The notes under the pieces are model-generated. The model had not been told where the DNA came from. It saw only the letters and a list, made by a program, of their open reading frames with translations, and did not search any database. A stretch of DNA of 64,000 bases from Colias croceus (lineage: Eukaryota; Arthropoda; Insecta; Lepidoptera; Pieridae): NCBI RefSeq assembly GCF_905220415.1, contig NC_059547.1, positions 8,630,501-8,694,500 on the forward strand, in the 5' to 3' direction. Position 1 is the first letter of the stretch, and each line of letters begins with the position of its first letter. The translations under genes were made by a program, and so were the position numbers. Shown here one piece after another: positions 56,214 to 64,000 of the stretch.

Positions 56214-57434
56214 TTAGAAGCACTTCCTGTGTACGATCGAGGGGCCGGACTCGTCGTACTCCTGTTTCGAGATCCACATCTGTTGGAAGGTCGATAGGGA
56301 AGCCAGGATGGATCCTCCGATCCATACGGAGTACTTCCTCTCTGGGGGAGCGATGATCTTGATCTTCATCGTGGATGGTGCCAGTGCTGTGATTTCCTTT
56401 TGCATACGGTCGGCGATTCCTGGGTACATCGTGGTACCTCCAGATAATACTGTGTTGGCGTACAAGTCCTTACGGATGTCGACATCGCACTTCATGATCG
56501 AGTTGTAAGTGGTTTCGTGGATGCCGCAAGCTTCCATACCCAAGAATGAAGGTTGGAAGAGAGCCTCTGGGCAACGGAACCTTTCGTTTCCGATGGTGAT
56601 GACTTGACCGTCGGGAAGCTCGTAGGACTTCTCGAGCGAGCTGCTGGAGGCGGCGGTGGCCATCTCCTGCTCGAAGTCGAGCGCGACGTAGCAAAGCTTC
56701 TCCTTGATGTCACGCACGATTTCTCTCTCGGCGGTAGTGGTGAAGGAGTAACCGCGCTCGGTAAGGATCTTCATGAGGTAGTCTGTGAGGTCGCGACCGG
56801 CCAAGTCCAGACGCAGGATGGCGTGCGGGAGCGCGTACCCTTCGTAGATAGGCACGGTGTGGGAGACACCGTCACCGGAGTCGAGCACGATACCGGTGGT
56901 ACGACCGGACGCGTACAGCGAGAGCACAGCCTGGATGGCCACGTACATGGCGGGTGTGTTGAAGGTCTCGAACATGATTTGGGTCATCTTCTCCCTGAAA
57001 CAGAAGCGCGCGGTTAGTAGTGCGGGCGGGCCCTAGACGCGGCCAGGCATCTGACATGTCATGCGGAGCAAAGGCGACACCTACCTGTTGGCCTTAGGGT
57101 TGAGGGGAGCCTCTGTGAGCAGCACGGGGTGCTCTTCGGGCGCAACTCGCAGCTCGTTGTAGAAGGTGTGGTGCCAGATTTTCTCCATGTCGTCCCAGTT
57201 GGTGACGATGCCGTGTTCGATGGGGTACTTGAGCGTGAGGATGCCTCTCTTGCTCTGGGCCTCGTCTCCTACGTACGAGTCCTTCTGCCCCATGCCCACC
57301 ATGACGCCCTGGTGGCGAGGTCTGCCCACGATCGATGGGAACACGGCACGGGGAGCGTCGTCTCCCGCGAAGCCGGCCTTGCACATACCGGATCCATTGT
57401 CCACTACCAGCGCGGCAACTTCTTCGTCGCACAT
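56214..57434 (-). CDS. Actin-A3: cytoplasmic actin (lepidopteran A3/A4 type)
   Basis: Two coding exons: 57434-57085 and 56994-56214, with a 90-bp intron splitting codon 117 (AG|G). Together they encode 376 residues, the canonical actin length. The protein starts [20 protein letters not shown] (insect cytoplasmic type; muscle forms usually have MCDDD) and ends [11 protein letters not shown]. All actin signatures are present, including the phosphate loops, [20 protein letters not shown] with the methylated-His context, and WISKQEYDE. Actin polymerises into F-actin, binding and hydrolysing ATP. An intron at this codon is known for silkworm A3. Codon use is strongly GC-biased and open frames on the opposite strand are shadows. 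A 5' UTR intron is inferred just upstream. The exact A3 versus A4 identity is not resolved. Confidence 0.97.
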
Positions 57435-57446
57435 TGTGAATTAGTC

Positions 57447-57996
57447 TGAAAAATAAGTAAATAAATTTAATATGTGACTTAACAACGGTAAAAAATATTT
57501 TATAATATAATTCAAATCAATTACAGCATAATTTAAATATTATTATACTTTAATCGATAATCATAATTCTTTAATTAGTACTCAAATATTTTACAAATCT
57601 GGATTACAAACTCATTTGGTCCTAATAATTGTAAAACCTACATATCGCCAACGCTTTCAAGTAAAGTGGGCGATGGAAACGCGATGACCAAATAAGGTTC
57701 TATCTAATAAGACGCGTCTCAAGACTCAAAGTAGACGTGGCGTCACGCGGTGACACGGAGAAGGGGATCGATAGTCGAGCACAGGCTATACTTTGAACTT
57801 TCCAATTTGTTTTAATCCAATCACATTAAAAAGGACCAGTGTTTCGACCACGCCCTACCGCAACCGGCATTCCCGGAGTCCCGGCAACACGTCGAGGCCG
57901 GCTTTACTCCGTGTCACTGACCGCACGCACTAATTACACTTAAAAACTACCACAACACTCAAAATGCACGAATTCTACACTTTTGGATCAACTTAC
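57447..57996 (-). other. 5' UTR intron of actin
   Basis: On the minus strand, AAAA|GTAAGTTGATCC (donor at 57996) and TTATTTTTCAG|ACTAATTCACAATG (acceptor; UTR resumes at 57446, 12 nt before the ATG) bound a 550-bp intron with no coding content. A leader intron is typical of insect cytoplasmic actin genes and often carries enhancer activity. Confidence 0.75.
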
Positions 57997-58117
57997 TTTT
58001 ATTAAATAGTCCTATTAAATAAATAAATTACTATCGCTATTGCACAGCCTCGGATATGCTGCACAACACCTCTACTCGAGTACACTTCGTGGAATGTTGG
58101 CGACCGAGGTACGCTGA

Positions 58118-58127
58118 CTATATAAAT
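58118..58127 (-). promoter_or_regulatory. actin TATA box
   Basis: ATTTATATAG on the minus strand, about 120 bp upstream of the inferred UTR donor. This predicts transcription start near 58090 and a first exon of about 95 nt (58092-57997). Confidence 0.65.
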
Positions 58128-58184
58128 GAGGCTGGTTATCGGGGCGCCCCTACCCGCGAGCCCGCGACCGCGGACACCTCTCCA

Positions 58185-58189
58185 CCAAT
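58185..58189. promoter_or_regulatory. inverted CCAAT box of the actin promoter
   Basis: ATTGG on the minus strand (CCAAT on plus), about 60 bp upstream of the TATA box, between it and the proximal CArG box. Confidence 0.5.
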
Positions 58190-58213
58190 CACAACAATTC
58201 TGAGTTTTCGTTA

Positions 58214-58223
58214 CCATATATGG
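58214..58223. promoter_or_regulatory. perfect CArG box (SRF site), proximal
   Basis: CCATATATGG is a perfect palindromic CC(A/T)6GG. It sits about 90 bp upstream of the TATA box, the usual place for serum response factor sites in actin promoters. Confidence 0.75.
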
Positions 58224-58224
58224 T

Positions 58225-59072
58225 ATTGCGCTGCAGGGAGCCTGCGCACCCCCCTTGCCCCGCTGCCGCAGCATCGCCGTTGATAGCGTGCTCTTGATAA
58301 CGAGGTCTCTCAGTCTCACTACTTACAATTTATACAAATCGCATTGTGATTTTAGTTTAAATTTCTAGCAGTAAGATAGGTAGGTACATGACGAGAAATG
58401 TAATCATTAATATTTACAATAGTAGGATGTAGCAGGCCATAATAATATTAATTAGTGCCTACGCACTACCTATAAGTATGGTAAAATAATTTTACTAATA
58501 ATTATTATTAACAATATTTATTAATATTATTTAAAAGATATTCGACCCTTTAATCGCCTATGATCTAATAAACAATTGCGACACAACACGTTCGAACGTA
58601 GGTAGGTATTTATAGACTAATCGATATCGGCTTTTTCGCATATTTTGTGTTGTCGTTTTTTCTGGTAGGTTCTGAATCAGGTAGGTATGGCACGCCAACT
58701 CACCAAAGTACAATTGAATTAAAACAATAGCAGTTTGCAAGCCGTGAAAATCGCCGGCCGGTCTCAGGCACGCTCACGGGTTTGCTACAGCTGATTTGTT
58801 TCCCACAGTCTGCTCCGTCCAGCTACAACTCGCGAAACGGCAAATTATGTGTCACTTTTTCGTCAAAATAATAAATTAGAAGGATATTTTTTTAATTTTT
58901 CAATTCATTTGGAACTAAATTTCCTACAAAATATTCCAGTTGCCAAATGTGACATGCTAATCATTTCAACAAATTAAAAATCGAATCTAAATAATTATAA
59001 ATTGTTTCTACCAAGTATTTATTGATTTCTGACTAGCATCAGTCCCGCACCGCTATACAACCAACGGTTTTA
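58225..59072. other. actin upstream region
   Basis: GC-rich to about 58300 (CCCCTTGCCCCGCTGCCGC), then AT-rich. No gene was recognised; the open frame 58558-58740 has no domain. Confidence 0.45.
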
Positions 59073-59082
59073 CCATATATGG
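59073..59082. promoter_or_regulatory. perfect CArG box (SRF site), distal
   Basis: A second CCATATATGG about 0.95 kb upstream of the TATA box, identical to the proximal site and followed within 20 bp by a GATTGG (CCAAT-like) motif. Confidence 0.5.
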
Positions 59083-60180
59083 ACAAAGGATTGTGATTGG
59101 TGCACGCCATCAACGGTCACTGTACGTATACGACTCACACCAACAAAATTTGAGTGAATTTAAATGTGTAGTTGTGTCTAGTCAAACAATTCATTCAAAA
59201 GACTGAACTGACTGCATTGAATTAATTTGCAGTGTCGTTTTGACGATTAATGGCATCATTATTATCTATGCGAGTTTATTTTTCTAATTTATTGGATAGG
59301 TAGGTATATACCTAATAAATAATAGGTATTAATATCTTCTCATCGTGTGCTGCTTTGCTTCCACAGTTTGCTTCGTACCCCCCACGTTGTATATTACATA
59401 TATCAAAGTTTAATGAACCTAATTACACCTAACCGCTTAATTTTGAAGAAAAAAAATGAGACTTACTACTTAGACTTATATACATACATATACATACTTA
59501 TGAGATATAGATATAACTACCTATACAATATACACACTGTACCTGTTTTTGTACAGTTTACTCATTTGTATAATCTAGTCTAGGTAAAAAATTAAAAGGT
59601 TTCATTTCGACACTCGACAGGGCAGCCGAAGTTATTTCAATTTGAATAATATTTTGTAACTATCTACAGAACCAATGAAAGTAGGTACCTCCATGATTCA
59701 CATTTAATAAATTTATGAAATTCATCTTGCCTCAATCTAAGATAAATTTGCTAACTTTCACGATATAAATAAATTTAAGAAATTAAAAATATATGTACCT
59801 ACTACCAAGGTATCGTTTAAGCGTCACAGTATAATATTCTATACTTAGTTGAAGTTAAAGAAAATGCCCGGTTCCTATATTTGAAAAACGATCCGTTTTA
59901 GTTACGAATAGTAGTCTATTTAACCAAGCGTAAGCGAAAATCGTTCCTATAAAAAACGTCTCGTCAAGCAACTTACCGACGGCTTCCTACTGACGGATGG
60001 GAGGGTTACTATTAACGAACGGTAAGCATATTGTATGGAGAAGACAGTTTATCGCGTTCCTATAAATATTTTTAATGTCATTATGCTGTCAAAGTTACTA
60101 TTCGTATAGCATTTTGTTTACCCGTCGATTTCGGGCGGTTAAATTCTTACTATTTCATTGTTTCCGCTTCAATATCGAAA

Positions 60181-60590
60181 TGTGGAGTTCAGATAGTGAT
60201 AGAGAAGTGTTTAATATTATATCGAATTTCGGAAGAAGATAGTGGGCGTGAAAGAGTAATATATGTTATAGAGAAGGAGTGGATTTTTTTGCGACCCTGG
60301 ATTCTCACGAATTTCAATTGAGATTTCGACTTGATAAAGAATCTGTTGAACAATTACTTCTTGAAATTTATCCAGACGTACGAATAAAAGGAGCCAGGTT
60401 AGTTTAATGGAGGCATTAATATTATACCAAACACGTCTAACCTTATTACATACCTAATTTATGTTGTCATTTCAGGAATCATGGGGTATCTCCATAACAT
60501 CAATTACTGTTGACGCTGAGGTTCTATGCTTTAGGCACACTATCGATATCAGTGGCAGACCTATTTCCCTTGGTCACGGCATCACGCGTG
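60181..60590 (+). pseudogene. HARBI1-like PIF/Harbinger transposase remnant
   Basis: It begins ATGTGGAGTTCAGATAG. After a broken stretch comes a frame with FFATLDSHEFQLRFRLDKES, the N-terminal region of HARBI1-type nucleases, ending near 60399 at an AG|GTTAGT donor. After an acceptor at about 60475 (TCATTTCAG) the family pattern NHGVSP...HQLLLTLRFYALGTLSISVADLF continues, with a stop (TAA) after SP. The catalytic DDE region is missing: at about 60585 an unrelated repeat takes over. It is clearly non-functional. Confidence 0.7.
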
Positions 60591-60710
60591 AACGGGTGGA
60601 CCGATTTCGATAATTATTTTTTTATAATGTTCCTTGAAGTACGAGGATGGTTATTATGGAAAGAAAACATAAACATGTACCAAGGGCGAAGCCGGGGCGG
60701 ACCACTAGTA
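60585..60710 (+). repeat. CGGGCGAAGCCGGGGCGGACC-ended repeat truncating the transposase
   Basis: It has GTGAACGGGTGGACCGATTTCGATAATT, CTTGAAGTACGAGGATGG and GGGCGAAGCCGGGGCGGACCACTAG, matching 47400-47575. It interrupts the HARBI1-like remnant. Confidence 0.65.
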
Positions 60711-60829
60711 TATATATGTGTCTATGTTTGCAATGTAGAAATCAATTTTTTAAACATTGTATTGTAAATAATAAAAAATAAATAAAAGTACATAATAAAA
60801 TGGAATAAAAGTTTTATTTCTTTATAACT

Positions 60830-60990
60830 ATGTTTAATTTTACATAGTAATATGTAACTACATAATATATGCCAAAGAACTGTCCTGTGATTCTTACGCG
60901 ACAACCCTCCATCGATTATCATCTCCTATATTATATTCCTTAACGCTGTAATAGGCTCTCTGAACTAAATACATTTTTTACATAAGATTT
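60830..60990 (-). mobile_element. LINE 3' fragment, first copy in the duplication
   Basis: On the minus strand a short frame with VQRAYYSVKEYN and RWRVVA followed by a stop matches the C-terminus of the LINE ORF2 that ends at 31466, plus part of its 3' UTR. It is 5'-truncated and diverged. Confidence 0.7.
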
Positions 60991-61239
60991 ACATTTAGCA
61001 CTAACAAATTATTTTTCTACCGTGTGTCTAGATATATTGCTTAATAATATACAAAAATTAATTAGTTATTGTGTGTTCAGTATTTCAAGGGCGAAGCCGG
61101 GGCGGACCACTAGTATATTTATATGTATGTCTATGTTTGCAATGTAGAAATCAATTTTTTAAACATTGTATTGTAAATAATAAAAAATAAATAAAAGTAC
61201 ATAATAAAATGGAATAAAAGTTTTATTTCTTTATAACTA

Positions 61240-61430
61240 TGTTTAATTTTACATAGTAATATGTAACTACATAATATATGCCAAAGAACTGTCCTGTGAT
61301 TCTTACACGACAACCCTCCATCGATTATCATCTTCTATATTATATTCCTTAACGCTGTAATAGGCTCTCTGAACTAAATACATTTTTTACATAAGATTTA
61401 CATTTAGCACTACCTAACAAATTCTTTTTC
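61240..61430 (-). mobile_element. LINE 3' fragment, second copy in the duplication
   Basis: Duplicate of the 60830-60990 fragment, with the same ORF2 terminal codons on the minus strand and small differences (TCTTACACGACAACC versus TCTTACGCGACAACC). Confidence 0.7.
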
Positions 61431-61509
61431 TACCGTATGTCTAGATACCTCTATATTGCTTAATAATATACAAAAATTAATTAGTTATTGTGTGTTCAGT
61501 ATTTCAATT

Positions 61510-61856
61510 ATTGTGTGTTTCAATTATTTCTTCATAATATTTGTCCATTATCCTTATTATGTTTGAATTTTTTGGCTGTAAATAAAAAGTTTTCCTGGTA
61601 GGTATTTGACCAATTTTTGCATTAAATGTGTTGGTCAACGAAGTCCAACATTCATCCTTTAATTTATTCGTAGAAGCATTAGTCTCCTTACTGGTTATAA
61701 TAATTGAGCAATCTCGTCTTTACTCATAGCCTTCTTCGATTTCTGTAACAGAAATATATGTTTGACTTTAAAAGTGTCCGAAGCAAAAAGTAAGCGGCAG
61801 ACGATTTTAAAGAAGAAATATAAAGGCGTACTTACCGGCGTAATATCCATTTTTAA
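61510..61856 (-). pseudogene. Myb/SANT-like second ORF of the PIF/Harbinger remnant
   Basis: On the minus strand, ATGGATATTACGCCG|GTAAGT looks like a tiny first exon (about 61851). A following region has KKAMSKDEIAQLL in one frame and TNKLKDECWTSLTNTFNA in another, recalling the Myb/SANT-like DNA-binding protein of Harbinger elements. Frameshifts and stops make it non-functional. Convergent transposase and Myb-like genes are the usual Harbinger arrangement, supporting one decayed element over about 60181-61856. Confidence 0.5.
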
Positions 61857-62079
61857 TAAATATATAAACAGTGGTCGTTGTATTGTTATTCTTTAATTAC
61901 CTATAATTTATAAAACTTGACAATGAATCATCAATCAACAATTGATCAACAATGAATGACAATAATTTGACAACTGACAAGCAATGCACGCGTGCGCGAG
62001 AAAAACGTTCCGTTTTTGCTTTCTGTGTAACGCATTAGGTTGTTTAGAAGGAAAATTATCACGCAGATGTCTACAAATA

Positions 62080-62330
62080 TACAGGGTGTCACGGATTTCC
62101 TATCGTAGGCCTAATGGAGCATATAGTGTTTAACCTTCTGATGCTGTAAAAAATATTTAAAAAATCCGGTCGTGCAGGAAAAATTATCTTACAACTTTTC
62201 AATAAACTTTGTGTTCGTAACCCTAACTACGCGGATCATACTCGCGAGCGTTATACATAAGCGGTCATTGACCTCGAACGCAATGCTTAATTTCGAACCT
62301 CGAAAATAAATACCTAAGTACTGTTTGGAT
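62080..62330 (+). mobile_element. TACAGGGTGTC-ended MITE, copy 2 (left part)
   Basis: It starts TACAGGGTGTCACGGATTTCC after a TA and contains GTAAAAAATATTTA and GAGCGTTATACATAAGCGG, similar in layout to 49551-49957. The right end was not located. Confidence 0.5.
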
Positions 62331-64000
62331 AATATTTTTTAGAGTTACATAAGAGACAAATACACAAGTACACTATCGTTATTCGTTACCAAAAAATACG
62401 AAAATTTACCTACTTAGTACCATCGCCTTCTGACCGCACCCTTTTTATACTTAATCATATTTTAATCTTTACTTAGTTTTTTTATTTAGATACATGCGTA
62501 TCAATTATTTAATTTATTTTTGTACAATGATATTGAAATAAGGTACATACCTACCAACTTGTAGAAATTTCAGCATACAACATGCAGTAGGTACCTATCA
62601 CACACACTAAACACACCTTCACAACATACCTACTAAAGCACCCGTACTCAAACTCAAACATTTTAATACTCCACGTTCGTATAATACCTAGGACATTACC
62701 GACTCAGAAACTCACAGATGAAACACAGAAAACGGCAAAAAGCAAACGATAGCAACTTGACACCGAAAGATAAAACAAGCGACTGACAAAAATTCATTTA
62801 AAATTACTTAAAAACTTCAATAATAATACGAATAAACGTACAATGCGAGTTTAGGGATTCGTAGGGAAATGTTTGTAAAAATACCTTTAATAAGAATGAT
62901 TTAGAATACATAATAATATCTGTTCCTTTCAACTTTTGCTAGATGAAACTCAATAATTAAAATATGGCGCCTAATCTAGATTAGAGTATAAATAGCAACT
63001 TAAGGTACCTACCTAAATACCTATCAAATAATAATATTATTCCCAGCATAAAACTTAATAATATCATTTCATGATAATTTCACATTAAATTATACAATGA
63101 TTGTGTTTTTTCATTTGTAGTTACAAAAGAAAATTGAAAGTAAATAATAAAAAGATAAGTAAAATAAAATATTAAATAAACAACGGAACCGTATTTTTAA
63201 AAGGCGGCATTTCACAAACGAAAGGGGGCGTTACCTTTGCTAGTTGCACAAAGACACCGCCGCGGCGGTGTCTTTGTGCACCGGCACGTGTAAGCGTCCG
63301 CGCATTTTAATAATTGCACAAATTTTGTTAAATTGTTAGTTCTCTACCAAACGTCTTAGCGTAATGGCTGTGATAGATCTGCGCGGGAGATTCGGGATCA
63401 TTACTCGTTAGTCGAAATTCTTATTTTGTGTTTATAATAATTAGTTAAAGTTATTAAAGCAGTGGTTGTATAAATCCATGATAATGCATTTAAGTAGTTA
63501 CGAGATTTTCTTATGTTACTTAGTTATGTTAAGAAGTGATTGATATTTGGAGTACCTAGTAGGTATAATATTTAATACATTATGTAATATTTGTTTACCT
63601 TCGTTACTCATCATTCGTCATCATTGTGAAATATGTACCTATTACGAATTACGATCCTGTGATTCCTGTGCATGATAATCGGGTGAGTGTTTGCATTTTG
63701 AAACCGTTTATTTCACAGAGGTTGATTTCTTCTGGTAAATATGACACCGTGTGCATGTAATTGGTGTTTACGACACATCTACCTAATTACGAAAAATCAT
63801 AAGTAAAACATACTTTCTATTTCTTAAATCAAAGTATTATTATTCATTTTCACTAATAATTATTAATTTAATAGCTTTAACCCAAATGGAAAATAGGTAA
63901 AGGTCGTATAATTATCAATAATTATTAATAATTTAGACTTATTTTATTAAATAAATAAATTATAAATTTATTATTTAGCTTTCACAACTCAGTAGGTTTT
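62331..64000. other. intergenic, possible promoter of a gene beyond the window
   Basis: No coding region recognised. There is a TATA-like GTATAAATAG near 62985, a GC-rich patch at 63200-63305 with a 36-bp perfect palindrome, and otherwise AT-rich sequence. Confidence 0.4.
63245..63280. repeat. 36-bp perfect palindrome
   Basis: TGCACAAAGACACCGCCG is followed directly by its exact reverse complement with no spacer, centred on CCGCGG, within a GC-rich island. Confidence 0.9.

Larger units (their letters stand above)
60681..61507. repeat. about 405-bp tandem duplication
   Basis: The unit starting CAAGGGCGAAGCCGGGGCGG at 60681 recurs at 61086 with only a few changes and ends near 61507. It produces two near-identical minus-strand frames (60722-60922 and 61131-61331) that are not genes. 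The unit joins the end of one repeat to a LINE 3' fragment. Confidence 0.85.

Noticed and set aside
56553..57017. 154-codon plus-strand frame, plus others at 57129-57449 and 57166-57444
   Set aside because: Antisense shadows of actin caused by its strong GC3 bias.
60722..61331. Two near-identical 66-codon minus-strand frames considered as a small gene pair
   Set aside because: They are the same LINE 3' fragment duplicated by the 405-bp tandem repeat, read out of the ORF2 frame.
1..64000. CRISPR arrays, bacterial operons, rRNA or tRNA genes
   Set aside because: None seen; the intron structure and repeat content are those of an insect nuclear genome.

Overview
This 64 kb window is insect nuclear DNA, almost certainly from a moth or butterfly. 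It is AT-rich, with short GT-AG-bounded exons in long introns full of small DNA transposons. Many copies end in the GGGCGAAGCCGCGGGCGG-type repeat common in Lepidoptera, and a short TTAGG run occurs inside one transposon. No bacterial or organellar features are present.

Three protein-coding genes can be read. (1) FANCI, minus strand, 3162-19134: 25 exons give a continuous 1314-residue frame close in length to vertebrate FANCI. It is the clamp partner of FANCD2 in interstrand-crosslink repair. (2) A klaroid/SUN-domain gene, plus strand, 20831-47884: 13 exons, 905 residues, with a basic nucleoplasmic N-terminus, one membrane span, coiled coil and C-terminal SUN domain. It is the inner-nuclear-membrane half of the LINC complex. 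It is divergent from FANCI across 1.7 kb that holds two MITEs. (3) A cytoplasmic actin, minus strand, 56214-57434: 376 residues, an intron splitting codon 117, an inferred 5' UTR intron, and upstream TATA, inverted CCAAT and two perfect CArG boxes.

The rest is mobile DNA with unusually clear nesting. Klaroid intron 4 carries a 7.0 kb LTR element with apparently identical 218-bp LTRs and a 4-bp target duplication. It is an errantivirus-type provirus that has lost most of gag and all of pol, and a CR1-like LINE sits inside its env remnant. Klaroid's 3' flank holds a triple nest: an AACCGACTTCAAA-type MITE containing a 2.9 kb element with about 500-bp inverted repeats and an 8-bp duplication, plus a 366-bp TTA-duplicating MITE. 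FANCI introns hold an 878-bp TIR element, two TA-flanked CAGTG MITEs, a 1176-bp TIR element with TAG duplication inside another repeat, and a 155-bp snap-back MITE. Downstream of actin lies a decayed PIF/Harbinger transposon (HARBI1-like and Myb-like halves) and a 405-bp tandem duplication carrying LINE tails.

The best biological leads are these: the FANCI residue aligned with the human mono-ubiquitination lysine reads as cysteine; klaroid has a weak donor that could yield a SUN-less isoform and a candidate internal first exon; exon fragments are duplicated in both large genes; and the actin promoter has two perfect CArG boxes. I did not find a clearly new multi-gene system. All splice models come from reading frame and splice-site consensus and have not been tested with transcripts.
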